NCBI GenBank assembly: GCA_016777225.1
Contig: JADHRW010000001.1
Coordinates: 1-64,000 of the forward strand
Reading direction: 5' to 3'
DNA: 64,000 bases
Source: Candidatus Thalassarchaeum sp.
GTDB lineage: Archaea; Thermoplasmatota; Poseidoniia; Poseidoniales; Thalassarchaeaceae
Of this stretch, positions 27,518 to 34,508 are shown one piece after another (within the stretch, counting starts at the first letter, position 1; each line of letters starts with the position of its first letter). Below the pieces are notes generated by a model. That model made no database searches. It had not been told where the DNA came from and saw nothing but the letters and a program-made list of their open reading frames with translations. The translations under genes and the position numbers were made by a program.

Positions 27518-29020
27518 CTAAGCGGGAGCAGATTTCTTAGCATTATCATTTCTGGATTTTTCAATTCTATTCAGATATTCTTCAGTAACCCCACCAGTTA
27601 CGTAAACTCCATCAAAACAAGAACAGTCAAACGTAGCGATATTATTCTCGCCTGCACCAAGACATGCTTCAACTAGGTCATCAAGATCTTGATAAATCAT
27701 CCAATCTGCACCGATTGCTTCACATATTTCCAAATTAGAACGATTATGAGCAACATATTCATTTTTGGCTGGCATATCTATACCATACACATTTGGATGG
27801 ATTATAGGGGGTGCAGCAGATGCAAAGAATACCTTCTTGGCACCTGCCTTCCTAGCCATTTCAACAATTCTCTTAGAGGTGTTACCCCTAACTATACTAT
27901 CATCGACAATAAGTACAGTTTTACCTGTAAATTCACTTTCAATTGTGTTCAATTTTTTCCTAACTGAATCTTTTCTAACTGATTGCCCCGGCATGATAAA
28001 AGTACGACCGATGTATCTATTCTTGACAAAACCCTCTCTGTAAGGAACTTCTAATTCTCTCGCTAATTCTAAAGCAGCAATACAACCACTATCTGGGACA
28101 GGAATTACTGCATCAATATTATGTTCAGGTTTGATCTTCATAATTTTACGAGCAAGAGAAGATCCCATTCTAAGGCGTGCTGAATGTACAGATACTCCAT
28201 CGATAACAGAATCGGGACGTGCGAAATATACATGCTCAAATATACAAGGACGATGTTGAGGTTCTGGATGGCATTGTTTAGCAGAGAACTGCCCATCTCT
28301 TCGAACTATTACTGCTTCACCAGGTGAGACATCTCGTTCTAATTCAAATCCTAATGTCATTAATGCAGCACTTTCAGATGCAAATGCGTACTCAGTGAAT
28401 CCATTGACATTTCTAGTACCCATACATAACGGCCTGATTCCATTGGGGTCTCTAAATGCGACAATCCCCCAACCAGTAATACACGACACTACACTGTAAC
28501 TTCCTTCCGCTCGCATGTGCGTTCTTTCAATTGCTCGAAAAATATCTTCTGAATTTAACATCCCTATACCTCCAGGGCGTCCATTAAGTGAACGTTGAAT
28601 CTCAGCAGCAAGCAAATTAAGCAATGCCTCTGAGTCTGAACTTGTATTGATTCTTCGATGATCATATTCAAGTAAACTATCAAGTATTTCTTCAGTATTA
28701 TTCAAATTCCCATTGTGTGCCAAACTGACACCAAATGGTGTATTCGTGTAGAAAGGTTGTGCTTCAGCAACTGAGGAACTACCTGCAGTAGGGTATCTAA
28801 CATGCCCAATACCTACAGATCCTTGGAGTGATTTCATATGCCTTTGTTTGAATATATCTCTGACATAACCATTGGCTCTTCTGTGGTAAAGATTATGTTC
28901 ATCGAATGTGACAATACCAGCCGCATCTTGACCTCGATGTTGGAGGACTAGTAATCCATCGTATATATCCGAAGCAACTGAGTATTCAGGACTACCAACA
29001 ATACCAATGATACCACACAT
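27518..29020 (-). CDS. purF: amidophosphoribosyltransferase
   Basis: PurF makes phosphoribosylamine from PRPP and glutamine, the first step of purine synthesis. The true start is the ATG giving MCGIIGIVG, since Cys2 becomes the N-terminal nucleophile of the glutaminase after Met removal; the ORF track adds eight residues. Other marks are GHVRYPTAG, LAHNGNLNN, and the PRPP site TVLIVDDSIVRGNTSK. A propeptide is absent. The gene lies downstream of rpl37e on the same strand, an arrangement conserved in many archaea. Confidence 0.94.
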   Translation of the reverse strand: MCGIIGIVGSPEYSVASDIYDGLLVLQHRGQDAAGIVTFDEHNLYHRRANGYVRDIFKQRHMKSLQGSVGIGHVRYPTAGSSSVAEAQPFYTNTPFGVSLAHNGNLNNTEEILDSLLEYDHRRINTSSDSEALLNLLAAEIQRSLNGRPGGIGMLNSEDIFRAIERTHMRAEGSYSVVSCITGWGIVAFRDPNGIRPLCMGTRNVNGFTEYAFASESAALMTLGFELERDVSPGEAVIVRRDGQFSAKQCHPEPQHRPCIFEHVYFARPDSVIDGVSVHSARLRMGSSLARKIMKIKPEHNIDAVIPVPDSGCIAALELARELEVPYREGFVKNRYIGRTFIMPGQSVRKDSVRKKLNTIESEFTGKTVLIVDDSIVRGNTSKRIVEMARKAGAKKVFFASAAPPIIHPNVYGIDMPAKNEYVAHNRSNLEICEAIGADWMIYQDLDDLVEACLGAGENNIATFDCSCFDGVYVTGGVTEEYLNRIEKSRNDNAKKSAPA

Positions 29021-29078
29021 ACAGAACAAACCTCGCTCAGTCATTAGGGTCTTAGCACTTTGCTAATATAAGACTAGA

Positions 29079-29261
29079 TTATTTGCTACCCATGGAGCGA
29101 TTTCTCTTACTCCATTGGTACTTACGCATACGTGCAGTTTTACCATATCCACAAGATGAGCATACGCCTTTTTGTTTATGGTAAGAATGACGGCCGCAAC
29201 GACGACAACGGATGTGAGTTGACTTTTGTCTCTTACCCATACTTGGAGTGCCTTTGGACAT
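29079..29261 (-). CDS. rpl37e: ribosomal protein L37e
   Basis: This 60-residue zinc-finger protein of the large subunit starts [13 protein letters not shown] and carries CRRCG and CSSCG pairs that bind one zinc, ending in a basic tail. In many archaea rpl37e sits between an Sm-like gene and purF. Here purF is kept but no Sm-like gene is upstream. The longer overlapping ORF at 29063-29269 in another frame is a shadow. Confidence 0.95.
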   Translation of the reverse strand: MSKGTPSMGKRQKSTHIRCRRCGRHSYHKQKGVCSSCGYGKTARMRKYQWSKRNRSMGSK

Positions 29262-29339
29262 GATAACACCTATTGGATAGCGCGGCGACTTACCGACTTG
29301 TTATGAGAGTTACCCTCAAGAGAGGTGGTTAAGTAAACA

Positions 29340-29699
29340 CTATTCTGTATCTAAAAGTTCCAAAAGTGGAGCATCAGGTATAGTTCTTATTGACGCTCTG
29401 AATAGGTAATATAGCATTAAAACATAGAAAACAGGTAGAATTCTCATGACATCAACAATTCCCTGGGCCAATAAAATCTGAAGTAAATTCCCTATACCTG
29501 AAAAATTTGAGAAATCATCTCCTTCTAAAATAATAATGATGGCAAGTCCGAAAAGAACAGTGATAGATTGAAACAAAAGAGGGATTACTGGACGACTATA
29601 TGGATGATAAGATACTACTTGGAAAATTATTAAAGAAATATTTGTTAAAATAAATCCTCCAATAATGGAGTATAATATCTGCATTATAATATCATTCAT
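29340..29699 (-). CDS. small polytopic membrane protein (119 aa)
   Basis: About four hydrophobic segments span residues 8-25, 38-58, 73-90 and 92-108 (for example ILYSIIGGFILTNISLIIF and PVFYVLMLYYLF). No family is recognised. The start overlaps the stop of the next membrane gene upstream by four bases, so the two are coupled and may form one complex. Confidence 0.6.
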   Translation of the reverse strand: MNDIIMQILYSIIGGFILTNISLIIFQVVSYHPYSRPVIPLLFQSITVLFGLAIIIILEGDDFSNFSGIGNLLQILLAQGIVDVMRILPVFYVLMLYYLFRASIRTIPDAPLLELLDTE

Positions 29700-30235
29700 T
29701 CTTCATCAACTCCTATGTTTTTGGAAATAATCCTTCTAACAAATTCTTTCTCACTATCGGTTAATTCTGGAGCTGGATCTTCAGGAGGTATACGATTTTC
29801 TACAAATCTCACTAAGAACATAAAAAAAATCAGAGATATTAAAATTCCAATTATCGAAGTGAAGGAAATAAAGACATCAGAAATTGAAATATGATTATTA
29901 TATTTGACATATAGATAAAATGAGATAAAAATTATTAACCATCCAGAAATTAATTGAGGGAAACGAGTTTTCCAATAAGTAGGAGCGCCTATCAAAACTA
30001 GATAATATCCTAAAAAACCAACTGAAAACCAAGGTAAAAAATCATTAATCGCATTCCTCAGAATAGAACCTTGTTCATCGAGTTCATATATGTCGATAAC
30101 GAGACAGAAGAGTCCGAGAATAAGAATTGGGGCATAGTATCTATTTCTTAGGAATGCAGGGCCCATTCGACCCCAAAATGTACCTAATAGTATAAGGAAA
30201 AAACCTAACCAAATCTGTACAGAGCCCTCAATCAC
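29696..30235 (-). CDS. polytopic membrane protein (179 aa)
   Basis: Five hydrophobic segments are visible (IWLGFFLILLGTFWG, YYAPILILGLFCLVI, FSVGFLGYYLVLIGA, GWLIIFISFYLYV, SIIGILISLIFFMFLV). A charged C terminus (PEDPAPELTDSEKEFVRRI) follows. It is coupled to the smaller membrane gene downstream by a four-base overlap. The function is unknown. It diverges from the ribosomal L44e operon. Confidence 0.62.
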   Translation of the reverse strand: MIEGSVQIWLGFFLILLGTFWGRMGPAFLRNRYYAPILILGLFCLVIDIYELDEQGSILRNAINDFLPWFSVGFLGYYLVLIGAPTYWKTRFPQLISGWLIIFISFYLYVKYNNHISISDVFISFTSIIGILISLIFFMFLVRFVENRIPPEDPAPELTDSEKEFVRRIISKNIGVDEE

Positions 30236-30379
30236 GAGGATTCCCCCGGGTTACTACTTCATCTATGTTTTTTACATTAAATCACTAAATCTACGAACAA
30301 TGGCTCAAAGATTACGCGACAGAGTTCATATACGGGTCGTCAGTCGCCCGCTTCGTCGTAAGACGCTCAGGTGCTAAAG

Positions 30380-30661
30380 ATGGTCAAAATGCCGCGTAAA
30401 GTTATGCGTTACAGTCCTTCTGCAGGTAAGCACACAGAGCATACTGTTGAGCGCGTTAAGAAAAGGCGCGCCAGTGAACTTAAGTGGGGTCAGAGAAGAT
30501 TCCGTAAAGTTACAGCTGGTTACAGGGGTTTCCCTAGACCTAAGCCATCAGGTGAGAAACCAACAAAGCGTGTCAATCTGGTATTTAGATGTACAGAGAC
30601 AGGTAAAGGTCATTCACCTGCTGGAAAGCGTGCAAAGAAATTCGAATTAATTGATAAATGA
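30380..30661 (+). CDS. rpl44e: ribosomal protein L44e (zinc ligands mostly lost)
   Basis: The protein aligns by eye with archaeal L44e: KHTEHTVERVKKRRASELKWGQRRFRKV, in pieces, then GFPRPKPSGEKPTKRV and AKKFELID. It contacts the E site region of 23S rRNA. The first zinc knuckle, normally CxxC before KHTEH, reads SPSA. The second keeps only one Cys (RCTETGK), so zinc is probably not bound. It opens a conserved cluster with S27e, aIF2-alpha and Nop10. ATG 30380 or 30389 are the likely starts, not the GTG at 30371. Confidence 0.9.
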   Translation: MVKMPRKVMRYSPSAGKHTEHTVERVKKRRASELKWGQRRFRKVTAGYRGFPRPKPSGEKPTKRVNLVFRCTETGKGHSPAGKRAKKFELIDK

Positions 30662-30674
30662 TTGAGGGATAGTG

Positions 30675-30845
30675 ATGAGTGGAAAATTCCTACGTGTAAG
30701 TTGCACAGATTGTGGACATGAAACCATTCTCTTTGACAGGGCGTCAACTTCTATCTCCTGTTCTATCTGCGGTGCTACATTAGCAAGACCTGCAGGTGGA
30801 AAAGCAGATCTCTCAGGAAGCACAGTTGTAGACGTCCTCGAATGA
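30675..30845 (+). CDS. rps27e: ribosomal protein S27e
   Basis: This 56-residue gene is missing from the ORF track because of its length. It begins MSGKFLRVSCTDCG and has two zinc pairs, CTDC and CSIC, followed by ARPAGGKADL, all typical of S27e, a small-subunit zinc ribbon protein. It sits 13 bp after rpl44e and 13 bp before the aIF2-alpha gene, within one operon. Confidence 0.93.
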   Translation: MSGKFLRVSCTDCGHETILFDRASTSISCSICGATLARPAGGKADLSGSTVVDVLE

Positions 30846-30858
30846 AGGGGACAGTACA

Positions 30859-31647
30859 ATGAGTGATACCAGCGATCCATGGCCTGAAGAGGGCGAACTT
30901 CTTGTCTGTACTGTAAAAGGTGTAAAAGAAAATGGTGCTTATCTAAATCTAAATGGATATGGCGAAAGAGAAGGGTTCGTATTCATTGGAGAGGTTGCTG
31001 CAGGATGGGTAAAAAATATCCGAGCACATTTGAGAGAAGGACAAAGAGTTGTCGCTAAAGTCGTCAACATAAAGAAAGATAGACAAAGAGTAGATTTGTC
31101 GATTAAAGCAGTCTCAGCAGAAAGAAAAAAAGACACATTACAAACATGGAAAAATCAACAGCGTGCAAGTCAAATAATGCGCGTAGCAGCAGAACGTGTT
31201 AATTGGGATGCTGAAAAAACAGAGACTATATCTGAAGAAATGATTGAAAAATTCGGTTCACTGTATGGAGCCTTAGAAGAATGTGCAATTACAGAAACTG
31301 CACTTTCTGATTCAGGTTTTTCCGGAGATTGGATGAAAGTTGTAACTGAATTAGCCATTGAAAATATCGTTCCACCTTTTGTAGAAATAAGAGGAATTTA
31401 TGACATAGAAGTTTGGGGACCTGAGGGAGTTCAAGCAATTCGAGAAACTTTAGCAGCAGCAGAATCAGTAGTAGAAGATGAAGAAGAAGTGACATTGACC
31501 TGCCACTATAATGGAGCACCTCATTATCGAATCGATATTAGAGCCCCGGATTATTCATTGGCTGAATCTGCATGGGAAGCTGCGAAGAAAATTACTACAG
31601 AGAAAATCAAGTCGGTTGAGGGGTCAATCTCTATAGAAAGACTATGA
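30859..31647 (+). CDS. translation initiation factor aIF2 subunit alpha
   Basis: An N-terminal S1/OB domain (LLVCTVKGVKENGAYLNL, then GFVFIGEVAAGWVKNI and VVAKVVNIKKDRQRVDLS) is followed by a helical domain and a C-terminal alpha-beta domain. This is the layout of aIF2-alpha. With beta and gamma subunits it brings initiator tRNA to the ribosome. The Ser that eukaryotic kinases modify is not clearly present. It lies in the L44e-S27e-aIF2alpha-Nop10 order conserved in archaea. Confidence 0.92.
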   Translation: MSDTSDPWPEEGELLVCTVKGVKENGAYLNLNGYGEREGFVFIGEVAAGWVKNIRAHLREGQRVVAKVVNIKKDRQRVDLSIKAVSAERKKDTLQTWKNQQRASQIMRVAAERVNWDAEKTETISEEMIEKFGSLYGALEECAITETALSDSGFSGDWMKVVTELAIENIVPPFVEIRGIYDIEVWGPEGVQAIRETLAAAESVVEDEEEVTLTCHYNGAPHYRIDIRAPDYSLAESAWEAAKKITTEKIKSVEGSISIERL

Positions 31648-31709
31648 TTAGGGTTTTTCGACATATTAATTCATACACCCTCAAACATCACAACAATCTG
31701 AGGGGTCGC

Positions 31710-31931
31710 ATGGTACGTACAAAATTACAGCGCTGTAAAGACTGTGAGAAGTACGGACTTGGAGATATCTGCAAGCATTGTGGTGGTAAAATGGAAACAG
31801 TTGCTCCACTGAAATATTCACCAGAAGATCCACAAGGAACTAGGCGAAGACAAAGAGTCGATGCTGGCAGTGATGAATGGATCGAATCACTCCCAACCCC
31901 TCGGAAAGTAATCGAGGGGGAAGAGGAGTGA
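31710..31931 (+). CDS. nop10: H/ACA ribonucleoprotein subunit Nop10, with C-terminal extension
   Basis: Nop10 supports pseudouridylation by Cbf5 guided by H/ACA RNAs. The core is MVRTKLQRCKDCEKYGL followed by CKHCGGK, giving the archaeal four-Cys zinc site, and APLKYSPEDPQ. About 20 residues beyond the usual end are present. The ATG at 31710 follows an SD GAGGGG and is preferred over the 22-codon longer ORF. The stop TGA overlaps the GTG start of the PAC2 gene (GTGA). Confidence 0.92.
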   Translation: MVRTKLQRCKDCEKYGLGDICKHCGGKMETVAPLKYSPEDPQGTRRRQRVDAGSDEWIESLPTPRKVIEGEEE

Positions 31932-32689
31932 AAACAAGATTCCATTGGATAGTTGGTCAAGGTTTGCCTGAACATTCGGCGATATTAGAAGCAGTACCTG
32001 GTGTAGGGAATGTGGGAAAATTGGTCGTAGATGCTTTAGTCGAAAAACATCCATCAAGAACTATAGGATGGATTCTGCATCCGGATTTCCCCCCTCATGC
32101 AACATTATCTAAAGATGGATTAATGGCTCCTCCAAGATTAGACATTAATTCAGTTATATTACCAGATGGTAAGACAATAATCACGATAGGAGGAAATTTA
32201 CAGCCAATGACAGCAAATGGTCAATTTGAGGTTGCAGATAGTATTCTCGAACTAGCAAAAAAATATAATACACCCCAATTACTTGTATTAGCAGGTCTAG
32301 CGGCAGGTGCTGAAGACAGAAGTATCTATGTCATTTGTGCAGATTCAGAAGTCAAAAAATCATTAGAGAAAAATGATATTACAGTAACAAATGAACAACC
32401 CACTTCAGGAATGATTGGTATGGCAGGACTCCTGATTTCACTTTCCCCGTTGCATGATGTTCGTGCTATTGGTCTTGTAGCTGAAACAATTGGAGCCAGT
32501 GCAGATGTTCTTGCTGCTGACAGACTAGCATCTTGGATAGAAGAGGGTTTAGAATTACCCCTAAATTTAGACTTAGATACCACTGAAAAAACTGCTGAGA
32601 AGTTACTGGCAACAATGGAGGTATCTGAAAGTATAAATGATATTCTGGAAAATGGTGAAAATCAGAATGATTCAAACTTTTACGCTTGA
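31928..32689 (+). CDS. PAC2-family protein (proteasome assembly chaperone-like)
   Basis: The product fits the archaeal PAC2 family: LEAVPGVGNVGKLVVDAL, GWILHPDFPPHATL, LLVLAGLAAGAEDRS, and TSGMIGMAGLLISL followed by ETIGASADVLAA. In archaea PAC2 proteins are linked to proteasome assembly, but proof for this subgroup is limited. The GTG at 31928, overlapping the nop10 stop and preceded by GGAAGAGGA, is the start. The ORF track extends 17 codons too far. Confidence 0.85.
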   Translation: MKTRFHWIVGQGLPEHSAILEAVPGVGNVGKLVVDALVEKHPSRTIGWILHPDFPPHATLSKDGLMAPPRLDINSVILPDGKTIITIGGNLQPMTANGQFEVADSILELAKKYNTPQLLVLAGLAAGAEDRSIYVICADSEVKKSLEKNDITVTNEQPTSGMIGMAGLLISLSPLHDVRAIGLVAETIGASADVLAADRLASWIEEGLELPLNLDLDTTEKTAEKLLATMEVSESINDILENGENQNDSNFYA

Positions 32690-32697
32690 GGGATAAT

Positions 32698-33426
32698 ATG
32701 AATATACTCTTAGGAAGTGGCGGGATAAGAACCCCTGAAAGAAAAAAAATGTTCTTGGATTTGATGAACGAAAATTTCGACAAGTGCCGAAAGATTATTT
32801 TTATACCATATGCAAGTAATGACTATGATGAATATACAAATAATGTCAGAGAAATGTTTAGTGAGTCGAATTATGAGATTATTGGAATACATGAAATCGA
32901 TAACCCTCTAGAAGCCATCAGTACAATGGAGGGGATTTACGTAGGTGGAGGGAATACTTTCTCATTAGTCAAAAAATTACATGAAGATAAATTAATAGAA
33001 CCGATAAAAAGAAGAATCTTAGACCACAACATCCCATATGCAGGAGTTAGTGCTGGTTCTAATGTGGCTTGTCCTACAATGCAAACAACAAATGATATGC
33101 CTATTGATTTAGTACCTTCTTTTGAAACATTTGGGATTGTGCCATTCCAGATTAATCCACATTATTATCCAGGAGCGATATGGTGGAAAGAAGATAAAAT
33201 GGAAGATTACAATCAACATTTTGGAGAAACACGACAAAGAAGAATAAATGAGTTTCATCAACATAATGATACCGTGGTTATTGGATTATATGAAGGCTCA
33301 TTCCTGAAATGTAATAATGAAGAAATAGAATTACTTGGGAATAGTGCAGTAATTATTCGGAAAAATGAAGAAATACAATCCATTAGAGAAAATCAAAAAT
33401 TAAATTACGACTTATCCACCAGATGA
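32698..33426 (+). CDS. peptidase E-like (S51) class I glutamine-amidotransferase-fold protein
   Basis: The catalytic elbow GVSAGSNVACPTMQTTNDMPI contains the Ser of S51 peptidases. IYVGGGNTFSLVKKL and FQINPHYYPG are further family marks. Peptidase E cleaves dipeptides with N-terminal Asp. The 243-residue length is normal. GAGGGATAAT precedes the ATG at 32698, which I use instead of the TTG four codons earlier. It directly follows the PAC2 gene, so a role in peptide turnover after the proteasome is an attractive inference. Confidence 0.85.
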   Translation: MNILLGSGGIRTPERKKMFLDLMNENFDKCRKIIFIPYASNDYDEYTNNVREMFSESNYEIIGIHEIDNPLEAISTMEGIYVGGGNTFSLVKKLHEDKLIEPIKRRILDHNIPYAGVSAGSNVACPTMQTTNDMPIDLVPSFETFGIVPFQINPHYYPGAIWWKEDKMEDYNQHFGETRQRRINEFHQHNDTVVIGLYEGSFLKCNNEEIELLGNSAVIIRKNEEIQSIRENQKLNYDLSTR

Positions 33427-33633
33427 AACTACGATTAATTCAATTGATATATCTTCACTAATAATTGACGAGTGAGGGACAATTGTATCATTGTAAACTG
33501 CTAGAACAGTAGATGAAGGAATTTCTAAATCTTTGAGGATCATAGAAATTGAAAGAGGTTTATCTGATTCAAAAGTTAATAACTCTTCATTATGCTTAAT
33601 CTCGACACGCATGTATCTATCGAGACGAGACAT
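33412..33633 (-). CDS. ThiS/Urm1-like ubiquitin-fold protein with C-terminal GG
   Basis: The small product has a beta-grasp pattern (MRVEIKHNEELLTFE, LSISMILKDLEIPSSTVLAVYNDTIV) and ends in ELIVVSSGG. The GG tail suggests adenylation by an E1-like enzyme for sulfur transfer or protein conjugation. It is the second such protein in the window. Starts at 33633 or 33612 (MRVEIKH) are both possible. Its 3' end overlaps the convergent peptidase gene by 15 bp. Confidence 0.7.
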   Translation of the reverse strand: MSRLDRYMRVEIKHNEELLTFESDKPLSISMILKDLEIPSSTVLAVYNDTIVPHSSIISEDISIELIVVSSGG

Positions 33634-33666
33634 GCTTATGACCAATCCGTATGTGGAAAAATTACT

Positions 33667-33752
33667 GCCGAGATCGCATAGCCCGGTATTGCGATGGATT
33701 CGAAATCCATTGTCCTATGGACGCGGGGGTTCAAATCCCTCTCTCGGCGCCA
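33667..33752 (+). tRNA. tRNA-Ser (anticodon CGA), CCA encoded
   Basis: The acceptor is GCCGAGA/TCTCGGC and the anticodon stem ATGGA/TCCAT holds the loop TTCGAAA (anticodon CGA). A long variable arm of the class II type follows, then T arm GGGGG TTCAAAT CCCTC. Discriminator G (33749) is followed by encoded CCA at 33750-33752. Confidence 0.95.
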
Positions 33753-33812
33753 TAAAATAGAATATAGCATAGATAGCATAACTTGATAAAGAAAATTTTT
33801 TGCCTCAAGAAT

Positions 33813-34505
33813 ATGCCTCAATATGAAATAATTAACACTGAAGAATTAAGAATGGTTAAAGTTACCTTGGATGGTGACACTGTGCGTGCTGAATCGGGAG
33901 CATTACATTATATGATTGGAAATATAGAAATGGTTACAAAAAAACCAAGTATGGGAGGTTTCCTGAAATCAATGGTATCTGGAGAGTCTATTTTCAGGCC
34001 TACATACACTGGAAAGGGAGAAGTATATTTTGGACCACCATCATTTGGAGAATACCATGTATTAGAACTGAATGGAAACTCAATGGTTCTTGATTCAGGA
34101 GCATATATTTGCTCAGATGAGGGAATAGAAGTAGGTATTATCAGAAATAAGGGCATTACAATGTTCAGTGGAGAAGGAATATGGCAAACAACTGTATCAG
34201 GAACTGGAACTTTAGTATATTATTCTCAAGGACCTATCCAAGAAATTGATTTAGTGAATTCTACACTTACTGTTGACGGTGACTTCGCAGTTGCTAGAGA
34301 TGCATCACTAAACTATGAGACAAGAATGTTAGGGAAAGGAATGATGTCGAAAATAGCTGGTGGGGAAGGATTTGTCAATATCATTTCAGGAACAGGGAAA
34401 GTATATCTTTCACCAGTTCCAAGTCGTTTCAATAATCTAGCAAGTAGAGTAATCAATCAGACAGTTGGTAAGATAATCCCACTAATTAATAGAAACAGTA
34501 ACTGA
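33813..34505 (+). CDS. AIM24-family (TIGR00266-like) protein
   Basis: The product is an all-beta protein of the AIM24/DUF124 type: VRAESGALHYMIGNIEMV, TGKGEVYFGPPSFGEYHVLEL, and AYICSDEGIEVG, followed by a second set ending FVNIISGTGKVYLSP. The fold resembles TRAP-like double-stranded beta rolls. The biochemical role of the prokaryotic family is unknown. ATG 33813 (MPQYEIINTE) matches family starts. The earlier ORF start at 33783 would begin just after the tRNA-Ser gene. Confidence 0.8.
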   Translation: MPQYEIINTEELRMVKVTLDGDTVRAESGALHYMIGNIEMVTKKPSMGGFLKSMVSGESIFRPTYTGKGEVYFGPPSFGEYHVLELNGNSMVLDSGAYICSDEGIEVGIIRNKGITMFSGEGIWQTTVSGTGTLVYYSQGPIQEIDLVNSTLTVDGDFAVARDASLNYETRMLGKGMMSKIAGGEGFVNIISGTGKVYLSPVPSRFNNLASRVINQTVGKIIPLINRNSN

Positions 34506-34508
34506 GAT

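Noticed and set aside
29063-29269. 68-aa ORF overlapping rpl37e in another frame
   Set aside because: The L37e frame has clear zinc motifs; the other frame is a shadow.
32466-32783. Antisense ORF of 105 aa across the PAC2-peptidase junction
   Set aside because: Low-complexity shadow translation opposite two well-supported genes.
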